NCBI GenBank assembly: GCA_011620845.1
Contig: WOYJ01000126.1
Location: forward strand, 1-7,778
Origin: Methanobacteriaceae archaeon
Lineage (GTDB): Archaea > Methanobacteriota > Methanobacteria > Methanobacteriales > Methanobacteriaceae
Direction: 5' to 3'
DNA length: 7,778 nt
The notes under the pieces: generated by a model
Database searches by the model: none
What the model was told of the DNA's origin: nothing
The model's input: only the letters and a program-made list of their open reading frames with translations
Shown here: positions 1-7,456 of the stretch, in pieces
How the letters are laid out: every line of letters begins with the position of its first letter
Numbering within the stretch: position 1 is the stretch's first letter
Position numbers and translations under genes: made by a program

Positions 1-1
1 A

Positions 2-33
2 TGTTACAGACCATGATTGTTACAGACCATGAT
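2..33. repeat. 16-bp perfect tandem duplication upstream of thrS
   Basis: The 16-mer TGTTACAGACCATGAT occurs twice head to tail with no spacer (2-17 and 18-33). The periodicity breaks at position 34 and at position 1, so exactly two full copies are visible, although the window edge prevents inspection further upstream. It lies 52 bp before the thrS start codon. It could be a tandem regulator site or a simple slippage duplication; nothing in the sequence decides between them. Confidence 0.85.
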
Positions 34-85
34 CAAATTAAAATTACGCATCTAACTTAACTCATGATATAAAATCGGTGATAAA

Positions 86-1912
<1,827 letters not shown>

Positions 1913-1919
1913 GGGTAAA

Positions 1920-1980
1920 TTTTTTATCCTTTCCATTGAAATTTCTCTAAAATATCTTTTTTTTAATTATTTCTATTTTT
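1920..1980 (+). terminator. T-rich archaeal-type terminator region after thrS
   Basis: Several oligo-T tracts on the coding strand follow the thrS stop codon: six T at 1920-1925, eight at 1957-1964 and five at 1976-1980. Archaeal RNA polymerase terminates on such tracts without needing a hairpin. The tracts end before the promoter of the next operon. Exact 3' ends cannot be read from sequence. Confidence 0.55.
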
Positions 1981-2014
1981 CTATAAAATCAGCTAAAATA
2001 AAGCCCTATATCAA

Positions 2015-2031
2015 CGATAAATATTTATATT
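2015..2031 (+). promoter_or_regulatory. BRE/TATA promoter of the parA operon
   Basis: A purine-rich BRE-like CGATAA (2015-2020) abuts an AT-rich TATA-like ATATTTATATT (2021-2031). The usual archaeal spacing of about 25 bp from the TATA centre would put the transcription start near 2052, giving a leader of about 34 nt that contains the strong ribosome binding site. The heptad repeat array begins immediately downstream, so a protein bound there would interfere with TBP/TFB/RNA polymerase assembly. Confidence 0.6.
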
Positions 2032-2033
2032 AT

Positions 2034-2068
2034 AACTTATAACTTATCATTTAGAAGTTATCACTAAA
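2034..2068. promoter_or_regulatory. Heptad repeat array, probable operator of the parA operon
   Basis: Two perfect AACTTAT heptads (2034-2040, 2041-2047) are followed in the same 7-bp phase by degenerate ones to about 2068. The 15-mer AACTTATAACTTATC (2034-2048) recurs exactly at 3331-3345 downstream of the operon. TTATCACT (2058-2065) recurs at 3348-3355, with the distance between the two blocks differing by exactly one heptad (24 against 17 bp). The array fills the space from the TATA box through the predicted transcription start, the position expected for an autorepressor site. The binding protein is unknown; the adjacent operon products are the first candidates. Confidence 0.65.
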
Positions 2069-2071
2069 TGT

Positions 2072-2079
2072 GGGAGGAT
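2072..2079 (+). promoter_or_regulatory. Ribosome binding site that sets the parA start
   Basis: GGGAGGAT (2072-2079) includes a full GGAGG eight bases before the ATG at 2086. An in-frame ATG at 2068 has no such site and lies at the edge of the repeat array, so translation should begin at 2086. Confidence 0.85.
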
Positions 2080-2085
2080 TGTTTT

Positions 2086-2871
2086 ATGAGCGAGATTATA
2101 GCTATATTAAACCAGAAGGGAGGCTGTGGGAAAACTACCACAGCTGTAAACCTTGCAGCAGCACTGGCCCTTTCTGATAGAAATGTCCTGGTAATAGATA
2201 TGGATCCCCAGGGTAACGCCACAACGGGGTTGGGAGTGGAGAAAAATGACCAAATAAATACTATCTATTCAGTTTTATCCGGGCAAAGCACCGTAGAAGA
2301 ATCCATAATACAAACCAGCATACCTCAACTGGATTTGTTACCTAGTAATATCGACTTAAGCGGGGCAGAACTGGAATTAAGTAAAACTATAGGACCCCAT
2401 TCAATTTTAAAAGAAGCTGTGGATGGATATGTTGATAACTACGATTACATTTTCATAGATGTCCCACCATCCCTTGGATTGTTGACCTTAAATTCCATTG
2501 TAGCTTCTAACAGCGTTATCATACCAATACAAGCGGAGTTTTATGCATTAGAGGGGATGGCTGATTTAATCCAGGCCATGGATCTGGTAAAAACCAGGTT
2601 GAATAGCCCTTCACCCATCAAGGGAATTCTTTTAACTTTGTATGATTCCAGGACCCGTCTGGGCAGGGATGTTTACAACAACGTGAAACAGTACTTTGGA
2701 GAGACTGAATACATCTTCAAAACCACCATCCCCCGTAACGTTAAGTTAGCAGAAGCACCAAGCCATGGAATACCCTGTATCCTGTATGATGAAGAATGCA
2801 GCGGTACAGAGGCCTACCAGAAACTGGCTAAGGAGATCATTCAAATGGAAGGTGGGGGTGACAACAAATGA
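2086..2871 (+). CDS. parA: ParA/Soj-type partition ATPase
   Basis: A 261-residue deviant Walker-type ATPase of the ParA/Soj family, whose members form ATP-dependent dimers on nucleoid DNA and are released by a ParB partner. It has the deviant Walker A KGGCGKTTT (residues 11-19, signature Lys11 and Lys16), the switch segment NVLVIDMDPQGN with Asp40, and Walker B YIFIDVPPS with Asp125. Arg189 in LYDSRTRLG sits where Soj carries a DNA-binding arginine. The PRNVKLAEAPSHGIP segment (216-230) is characteristic of Soj rather than MinD. There is no C-terminal amphipathic membrane helix and no N-terminal HTH, so it is the short ParA form. The start at 2086 is chosen over an in-frame ATG at 2068 because of the GGAGG site. 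Its stop overlaps the next gene (ATGA), implying translational coupling. Confidence 0.93.
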   Translation: MSEIIAILNQKGGCGKTTTAVNLAAALALSDRNVLVIDMDPQGNATTGLGVEKNDQINTIYSVLSGQSTVEESIIQTSIPQLDLLPSNIDLSGAELELSKTIGPHSILKEAVDGYVDNYDYIFIDVPPSLGLLTLNSIVASNSVIIPIQAEFYALEGMADLIQAMDLVKTRLNSPSPIKGILLTLYDSRTRLGRDVYNNVKQYFGETEYIFKTTIPRNVKLAEAPSHGIPCILYDEECSGTEAYQKLAKEIIQMEGGGDNK

Positions 2872-3296
2872 CACCCAGAAAAAGGCCGGAAAGTGCCCTT
2901 GGTAAAGGATTAGACGCCCTTATAAGGAAGGATTACTTGGACGAGGAAGAGGAAAAACCAAAAAAATCAGGGAAAAAACAGGCAAAAAGCACTGGTTCTG
3001 CAAAAACCTCGGTGAAAGATAAAAAAGCAGAAACTGCTGAAACTGATGTTAACACACAAATACAGGAATCATCAACTCCCAGCGTAGATGATAAGATTGT
3101 CGATGCAGTACTTTTAGAAGTGCATAAGAATCCACGGATATCATTATGGTCTGCTAAATCAGCAGCAGTTTTAAGGTTTTTAAAGAAAACAAAACCCGAG
3201 TTCAGCATAAGCAATGAGGCATCACTCCTCATTGAGGAAGCTGTGAAGAATAGGCACCCGGATATCTGGAAAATATTCGAGGAAAAGGGGTTATAA
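2868..3296 (+). CDS. Small ParA-partner protein with ParB-like N-terminal peptide
   Basis: A 142-residue protein translationally coupled to parA: its ATG overlaps the parA stop by four bases, with GGTGA at 2857-2861. Residues 10-21 (ALGKGLDALIRK) closely resemble the N-terminal peptide of bacterial ParB/Spo0J proteins (LGKGLDALI type), which contacts ParA and stimulates its ATPase. Residues 22-74 are a Lys/Glu/Ser/Thr-rich, low-complexity, probably disordered linker. Residues 75-142 look like a compact helical domain (IVDAVLLEVHKNP, then SAKSAAVLRFLKK, then SNEASLLIEEAVKN). No ParB CTPase motif (GERR type) or ParB HTH is visible, and the length is about half that of ParB. The inferred role is ParB analogue and autoregulator binding the flanking heptad arrays. 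I do not recognise the C-terminal domain family. The stop codon lies inside the first repeat of the downstream array. Confidence 0.85.
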   Translation: MTPRKRPESALGKGLDALIRKDYLDEEEEKPKKSGKKQAKSTGSAKTSVKDKKAETAETDVNTQIQESSTPSVDDKIVDAVLLEVHKNPRISLWSAKSAAVLRFLKKTKPEFSISNEASLLIEEAVKNRHPDIWKIFEEKGL

Positions 3297-3361
3297 GTTA
3301 GAACTTATTAGTTATAAGTGTACCTGTTAAAACTTATAACTTATCTCTTATCACTTATAAC
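3290..3361. repeat. 72-bp symmetric heptad/10-mer array, candidate centromere (parS-like) site
   Basis: Four copies of GTTATAAGTK: direct at 3290-3299 and 3311-3320, inverted at 3331-3340 and 3352-3361. Their starts are 21, 20 and 21 bp apart, about two helical turns each, and both pairs are symmetric about 3325.5. Within each half the intervening bases keep a 7-bp rhythm, with CTTAT beginning at 3333, 3340, 3347 and 3354 on the right. The two 31-bp arms match at 24 positions around a 10-bp centre. The array overlaps the last two codons of the parA partner gene and fills most of the gap between convergent genes, where no promoter is expected. It shares a 15-mer with the parA operator region. 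A centromere-like binding site is the favoured reading; a bidirectional transcription terminator is the alternative. Confidence 0.75.
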
Positions 3362-3393
3362 AGTAGATAAACATCGAAAATAACATCTAAAAA

Positions 3394-4521
3394 TTAGAAT
3401 TCAAGGGTAGCCTGGTAATTTTTATTTAATTTAATGAAGGGTTCGGCCCTTTTAATGACCACACCAATATCTTTTAGCTCTTCTAATTTAAGGAAGTTTT
3501 TACCCAGTTTTCTAGATTGGATGATTCTTCTGGCTGATATTTTACCTATTCCCGGGACTCTGAGAAGATCTTTATAGGATGCTTCGTTGATCTCCACTGG
3601 GAAGTGTTCCTCATGTGCCTGGGCTGCCACATATTTAGGATCACTGTCCAAGTTCAGGTTACCATCGTCATCAAAAACCAATTCTTTAAGGTCAAATCCA
3701 TAGGAATTCAAGAGGTGATCAGCCTGATATAGCCTTGGACTCCTCTTTGGATGTGGTTCTTCATGGGACTCCAGTGGTGTATCTTTAACTGCTTCAAATG
3801 GGCTGAAATAACTTCTTTTAAGGTCCATCTCCCGGTACAACCAGTCAGCCCTCTCCAGAATTTGTTTATCAGTCTCATCATCAGCACCTACCAGAAACTG
3901 GGTGGTCTGCCCTGAGGGAGAAAATTCTTTGTTACCCTTGAGGAGCCTTTTGATCCACTTCATACGCCTTAAAATATCTGTATCATAATTCTTGGTGGTG
4001 GAAAGATTCTCCATTCCTTCAGGGGTGGCTGCTTCCAGGTTGATACTAACCCGGTCTGCTAAACTAACAGCCCTCTTAATTAAATCATAGGGGCTGCCTG
4101 GTAGAATCTTTAAATGGATATAACCCTGATATCCATGGTCCATCCTTAATTTATGGGCCACCTCCACCATGTTCTCCATGGAATATTCTGGGTCCTGGGG
4201 GATGCCAGAACTTAAAAATAAACCTTCAACCAACCTATTGTTATAATAATCAAGGAAAATGGAAGTAACATCTCCAGGTGAAAATTCTACACGGTTAAAA
4301 CTATGTTTATTATGATTAATGCAGTATCTACAATCATTGGAGCATTTATTGGTCATCAATACTTTAAATAGGGGCACTGTACACCCGTCTCTGGTGCTGG
4401 CATTGTATATGCCTGGTAATTGCTTGGTCAGGAAGTTATCGACGTTGGTGTTGATGTAGCTGCACCGGTCGAACTTGGCACTTTCACCCAGAATTTCCAA
4501 TTTTTTGCTCAAATTAGTCAT
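3394..4521 (-). CDS. Radical SAM protein of the putative DNA modification/repair family, with C-terminal helix-hairpin-helix
   Basis: A 375-residue iron-sulfur radical SAM protein. Cys60, Cys64 and Cys67 (CSNDCRYC) form the CX3CX2C motif that binds the 4Fe-4S cluster and S-adenosylmethionine. The opening KLEILGESAKFD, LFKVLMTNKC, the stretch VEGLFLSSGIPQDPEYSMEN and GYIHLKILPGS all fit the family known as the putative DNA modification/repair radical SAM protein (TIGR03916 type). Bacterial members are commonly paired with a uracil-DNA-glycosylase-like partner. Residues 309-335 (VEINEASYKDLL then RVPGIGKISARRI) form a helix-hairpin-helix, a non-specific DNA-binding element. The reaction and substrate are unknown. 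No glycosylase-like gene is adjacent here: its neighbours are the partition operon (convergent) and the CbiA/CfbB gene (divergent). No Shine-Dalgarno precedes the ATG, and the TATA-like box position suggests a nearly leaderless transcript. Confidence 0.88.
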   Translation of the reverse strand: MTNLSKKLEILGESAKFDRCSYINTNVDNFLTKQLPGIYNASTRDGCTVPLFKVLMTNKCSNDCRYCINHNKHSFNRVEFSPGDVTSIFLDYYNNRLVEGLFLSSGIPQDPEYSMENMVEVAHKLRMDHGYQGYIHLKILPGSPYDLIKRAVSLADRVSINLEAATPEGMENLSTTKNYDTDILRRMKWIKRLLKGNKEFSPSGQTTQFLVGADDETDKQILERADWLYREMDLKRSYFSPFEAVKDTPLESHEEPHPKRSPRLYQADHLLNSYGFDLKELVFDDDGNLNLDSDPKYVAAQAHEEHFPVEINEASYKDLLRVPGIGKISARRIIQSRKLGKNFLKLEELKDIGVVIKRAEPFIKLNKNYQATLEF

Positions 4522-4547
4522 GGTCTATCTTGACTATTTTTTCTGTT

Positions 4548-4557
4548 ATTTAATATA
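4548..4557 (-). promoter_or_regulatory. TATA-like box of the radical SAM gene
   Basis: On the minus strand TATATTAAAT reads from 4557 down to 4548. Spacing of about 25 bp predicts a transcription start near 4527, only a few bases before the ATG at 4521. The absence of a purine-rich ribosome binding site agrees with a leaderless or near-leaderless mRNA. Confidence 0.45.
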
Positions 4558-4591
4558 GTTCAATCTATGGGTAGAGCAGATAAGATATACT

Positions 4592-4650
4592 CCAAGGTAA
4601 ATTTTATTTAAAAATTGAAAATTATTTTCCAAGACAAATCTTATTTAAAT
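4592..4650. repeat. Imperfect 22-bp direct repeat in the divergent promoter region
   Basis: The segment at 4592-4613 (CCAAGGTAAATTTTATTTAA...) recurs at 4629-4650 (CCAAGACAAATCTTATTTAA...) with 18 of 22 positions identical and a 37-bp offset. The second copy contains the predicted TATA box of the downstream gene. The first could be a second, upstream core promoter or half of a paired regulator site. Nothing in the sequence names a regulator. Confidence 0.5.
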
Positions 4651-4651
4651 A
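4641..4651 (+). promoter_or_regulatory. TATA-like box of the cfbB gene
   Basis: TTATTTAAATA (4641-4651) is centred 28 bp before the ATG at 4674, the distance expected if transcription starts at or just before the start codon. The bases just upstream of the ATG are AT-rich and contain no Shine-Dalgarno, so a leaderless transcript is likely. Confidence 0.5.
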
Positions 4652-4673
4652 AAATCATTCCAATTAATATAAT

Positions 4674-6023
4674 ATGAGATTAGTCCTTGCAGGAACAGGA
4701 AGCGCTGTAGGAAAAACAACCATCGCTACAGGGATAATGAAAGCATTATCCGACGAATACACCGTGCAACCCTTTAAAGTCGGCCCGGATTATATAGATC
4801 CCACCTATCACACCCTGGCCACCGGCAACTATTCCCGGAACCTGGACTCCTTTTTCATGACCGACGGACAGATCAGGCAGGGATTTGAAAGAGGCATGAA
4901 GATTTCAAACGCAGATTTCGGGATAATCGAAGGTGTAAGAGGCTTATATGAAGGTATCAGTCCTACAGGTGATGTTGGTAATACTGCATCTATTGCCAAG
5001 GCACTGGACGCCCCCGTGGTCCTTATTCTAAATTCCCGAAGCCTGGTGAAAAGCGCTGCCGCTGTTGTTCTGGGATTTAAAGCACTGGATCCCACCATCA
5101 ATATCCAAGGAGTTATTCTAAATCAGGTTAAAAACCGCAAACACTACCTGAAAACCAAGGAAGCCGTGGAAACACTGGCCAAAACTGAAGTGGTAGGGGG
5201 TATACCCCGCAGTGATACCATTAGGGTGGAAGACAGACATTTAGGCCTGGTACCTGCCGTGGAAAGGGAAAACATTTTAGGATCCATCAATAAATGGGGT
5301 GAAATGGTAAAGGACCACATAGACCTGGACAACCTTATCTCCCTGATGAAAGACGCAAATAAGCTTCCCCCTGGAAGGGAAAGCCTGTGGGAGGCACAGA
5401 ACAAACAGAAGGTTAAAATGGGCGTGGCCATGGATGAAGTTTTCACCTTCTATTACCGTGATAATTTAGATGCCCTGGAAGAAAACCAGGCAGAACTGGT
5501 TTACTTCAGCCCACTCCATGATGAAAGTTTACCAGACATGGATGGGCTTTACATCGGTGGAGGATACCCGGAGATATTCGCCCAGGAACTAGAGAGTAAC
5601 CAGTCCATACGGGATTCTATTTTAAAATTCCACAGGGAAGGAAGGCCAATCTATGCTGAATGCGGTGGACTCATGTACGTCTGCCGCTCCATAAACCATC
5701 ACAAAATGTGCAACATATTCGGTTACGACTCGGTCATGACCAAAAAGCCACAAGCTTTAAGTTACGTTATCTCTAAAGCTAAACAGAAGAGCATAGTCGC
5801 AGATAAAGACGATATCATCAAAGGACATGAGTTCCACTACTCAAAAGTTGAAATAGCTGATGGAAACCCCGAATTTGCCTTTAAAATTTTAAGAGGAAAT
5901 GGTATCATCAACCAACAGGACGGTATGATGTCTAAAAATACCGTGGCAAGCTACGTTCACACCCACACTGCCGCCTATCCTTCATTTGCATCGAATTTCA
6001 CCACCAGTGCAGGAGAACTATGA
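4674..6023 (+). CDS. cfbB: CbiA/CfbB-family a,c-diamide synthase (F430 or corrinoid synthesis)
   Basis: A 449-residue ATP- and glutamine-dependent amidotransferase that converts the a and c acetate side chains of a tetrapyrrole to amides. In methanogens this family acts on Ni-sirohydrochlorin (CfbB, coenzyme F430) and/or cobyrinate (CbiA, cobamides); sequence reading alone does not separate the two, so the symbol is the likelier choice rather than proven. The N-terminal dethiobiotin-synthetase-like ATPase domain has the P-loop GTGSAVGKTT (7-16), VGPDYIDPTYH with Asp39 and Asp42, and IIEGVRGLYEG (84-94). The C-terminal class I glutaminase domain (from about 248) has YIGGGYPE, the nucleophile Cys330 in YAECGGLMYV, and a histidine pair at 429/431 in SYVHTHTAAYP. 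Length is normal for the family. Start at the canonical MRLVLAGTGSAVGKT; transcript probably leaderless. A membrane protein follows after 54 bp, perhaps cotranscribed. Confidence 0.92.
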   Translation: MRLVLAGTGSAVGKTTIATGIMKALSDEYTVQPFKVGPDYIDPTYHTLATGNYSRNLDSFFMTDGQIRQGFERGMKISNADFGIIEGVRGLYEGISPTGDVGNTASIAKALDAPVVLILNSRSLVKSAAAVVLGFKALDPTINIQGVILNQVKNRKHYLKTKEAVETLAKTEVVGGIPRSDTIRVEDRHLGLVPAVERENILGSINKWGEMVKDHIDLDNLISLMKDANKLPPGRESLWEAQNKQKVKMGVAMDEVFTFYYRDNLDALEENQAELVYFSPLHDESLPDMDGLYIGGGYPEIFAQELESNQSIRDSILKFHREGRPIYAECGGLMYVCRSINHHKMCNIFGYDSVMTKKPQALSYVISKAKQKSIVADKDDIIKGHEFHYSKVEIADGNPEFAFKILRGNGIINQQDGMMSKNTVASYVHTHTAAYPSFASNFTTSAGEL

Positions 6024-6060
6024 ACCTATTTTAAGGAAAAATTTAGAGACTGAAAATTTT

Positions 6061-6067
6061 GAGGAGA
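6061..6067 (+). promoter_or_regulatory. Ribosome binding site supporting a TTG start
   Basis: GAGGAGA (6061-6067) precedes the TTG at 6078 by ten bases. An in-frame TGA at 6060-6062 limits the frame upstream, and the first internal ATG is near residue 59, after the first membrane segment. TTG is therefore the best start. Confidence 0.65.
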
Positions 6068-6077
6068 CCAGATAAAT

Positions 6078-7265
6078 TTGACATTCTCTGAAAAGTTAAA
6101 TAAGAAACTCAACGAAGTGGATATCTTCTCCCCCTACATCGTGGTGGTATTTATACTAATCTACGTTGTCCTGGCTGGTTTAGGCTATTATTACCATATA
6201 CGAAACCTGGATTGGGCCGATTCCATCACCTATTATTATATAATCTTTGGAATGGCAATTTTCATACTGGGATTGTCCTTCCCTAGAATCATAGGTAACT
6301 TTAAGAAATTCACCCTGAAGATAGACGATGCCAAAGAGAAATCCAGCTGGTACTCTAAAATAAAACTTCTGGTGGATGAGAGGGTCCTTTCTTCTTTAGT
6401 TATCCTTGCCATTATCTTACAAGGCGCAAACCTGGTCTTAATCGGCGGTATCCCATTAATCAGTGGTTATCTTAAATTTCAAGCCACAACGGATCTATGG
6501 AGGATTGCTTACGTCATCTTCCTCCCAGCTTTAAACCTGTTACTTGCGAAATATCCCCGTAAATGGTATTACATCTTATTTGTTGTTGGATTAATACTTT
6601 TTGCTATAAACGGCTACCGTACATCCTCTATGGCCATCATATTAAGCGTCATCATCACCACCTACTATACTATGCGTCTTAAAGCGAAGTATGTCCTCCT
6701 TTTATTAATATTAATGGCAATAATAGGCATCGCCCTGGGCTATATAGCAGTTAAAGCTATCCAGTGGCAGACCTGGGTTTTAAATCCACTGGAACTGATA
6801 TTTTACCGGGCGGGTTTCACCATGATGGTCCTGGATAAAATCGCACACATGCCTGGATTTACTGGTGGAGAACTCTTTTATCAGGCGCTTACTGGAGGAC
6901 ATCCCAGGGTTACTGTGGGATATGTTGTTTTACCTTCTTTTTATCAACCGGGAAGCGGCATCACCACCAGTATAACTTCCACCCTGTTCGGGCCGGCTAT
7001 TCTAGATTTCGGTGCATGTGGTCTGGCAGTGCAGATGTTTTTACTGGGTTTGGTACTCCGATTCATGCACAGTGCACAGAAGATAGCAGGGGGCGCATTT
7101 ATAGGTTTATACGCCATAATACTTGCCCATACCCTGATCTGGATTGAAACAGGCCCTACAGATAGTATGGTATGGTTCTTCTACTTGTTGGGGATAATAT
7201 CTCTTCTGATATTTACATGGCTTTATCTCAGGAGAAATCAAGCTTTAAATGGTCAAAGTGCTTGA
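6078..7265 (+). CDS. Polytopic membrane protein, oligosaccharide repeat-unit polymerase-like
   Basis: A 395-residue integral membrane protein with about ten predicted hydrophobic segments (roughly 19-40, 52-70, 103-125, 141-158, 163-178, 184-199, 203-226, 308-331, 337-357 and 365-387). A large non-membrane loop at 227-305 carries FYRAGFTMMVLDKI and a Gly/Pro/Thr-rich stretch ending TSTLFGPAILDFGACG. Ten-odd helices, a big extracytoplasmic loop near the C-terminus, the conserved-looking NGYRTSS (178-184) and the FGP..LDFG..G segment fit Wzy-like putative O-antigen/oligosaccharide polymerases, which archaea also encode. The inferred role is joining lipid-linked oligosaccharide units at the outer face of the membrane for a surface glycan. 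Glycosyltransferases are absent from the window, so context gives no support. It uses a TTG start and follows the cfbB-like gene by 54 bp. Confidence 0.7.
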   Translation: MTFSEKLNKKLNEVDIFSPYIVVVFILIYVVLAGLGYYYHIRNLDWADSITYYYIIFGMAIFILGLSFPRIIGNFKKFTLKIDDAKEKSSWYSKIKLLVDERVLSSLVILAIILQGANLVLIGGIPLISGYLKFQATTDLWRIAYVIFLPALNLLLAKYPRKWYYILFVVGLILFAINGYRTSSMAIILSVIITTYYTMRLKAKYVLLLLILMAIIGIALGYIAVKAIQWQTWVLNPLELIFYRAGFTMMVLDKIAHMPGFTGGELFYQALTGGHPRVTVGYVVLPSFYQPGSGITTSITSTLFGPAILDFGACGLAVQMFLLGLVLRFMHSAQKIAGGAFIGLYAIILAHTLIWIETGPTDSMVWFFYLLGIISLLIFTWLYLRRNQALNGQSA

Positions 7266-7372
7266 ATTAAGTCTTTTATAAAAACTAATTTTACACTGGA
7301 AATCATCGTCTAATTTTAACCTAAAAGTATTACTCATATAACTGGGTCTAAACGTTCCCATTCCAACTATCC

Positions 7373-7383
7373 TATATAAATAT
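7373..7383 (+). promoter_or_regulatory. Possible TATA box upstream of the transposase-like gene
   Basis: TATATAAATAT at 7373-7383 is a good archaeal TATA-like element. A transcription start near 7405 would leave a leader of about 50 nt before the ATG at 7457. An imperfect direct repeat around TGTGCA (about 7412-7431 and 7437-7458) lies in that leader. The rest of the 191-bp gap after the membrane protein gene shows only AT-rich sequence with short T-runs, and no gene. Confidence 0.35.
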
Positions 7384-7456
7384 GGTTTAAAAAAATTCGC
7401 TCATTCCCGAATAATGTGCAAAGATTTATGTAGTTGATTGTGCATATTTATTATGT

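Noticed and set aside
66..76. TATA box (ATATAAAA) for thrS at 67-74
   Set aside because: It lies only about 15 bp before the ATG, so transcription would start inside the gene; it cannot serve as the thrS core promoter.
34..85. T-box or other riboswitch controlling thrS
   Set aside because: T-boxes are bacterial, and the leader available here is too short, with no conserved elements visible.
2068..2085. Start of parA at the upstream in-frame ATG (2068), adding MWEDCF
   Set aside because: No ribosome binding site precedes it, it falls at the edge of the repeat array, and the GGAGG at 2073-2077 is placed correctly for the ATG at 2086, where the family alignment also begins.
2933..3232. Minus-strand open frames inside thrS, the parA partner and cfbB (for example 2933-3232, 322-546, 4829-5101 and 5144-5446)
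   Set aside because: They lie wholly antisense within well-supported genes, have no recognisable domains, and their composition reflects the opposite strand's codons.
3290..3361. CRISPR array or archaeal origin recognition boxes
   Set aside because: Units are only 7-10 bp with no unique spacers of CRISPR size, and they do not resemble ORB/mini-ORB sequences; no cdc6/orc1 gene is in the window.
3290..3361. Simple bidirectional hairpin terminator for the convergent genes
   Set aside because: Not excluded, but the stem would be AT-rich with mismatches, the repeats are regularly phased, and part of the array recurs upstream of parA where a terminator would make no sense.
4522..4673. Cobalamin riboswitch before the cbiA/cfbB-type gene
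   Set aside because: The 152-bp divergent gap is AT-rich, lacks the B12-box pattern, and the transcript appears leaderless.
7345..7360. Terminal inverted repeat of the insertion sequence around GGGTCTAAACGTTCCC
   Set aside because: Only the outer three bases pair, and no matching right end is in the window, so it cannot be supported.
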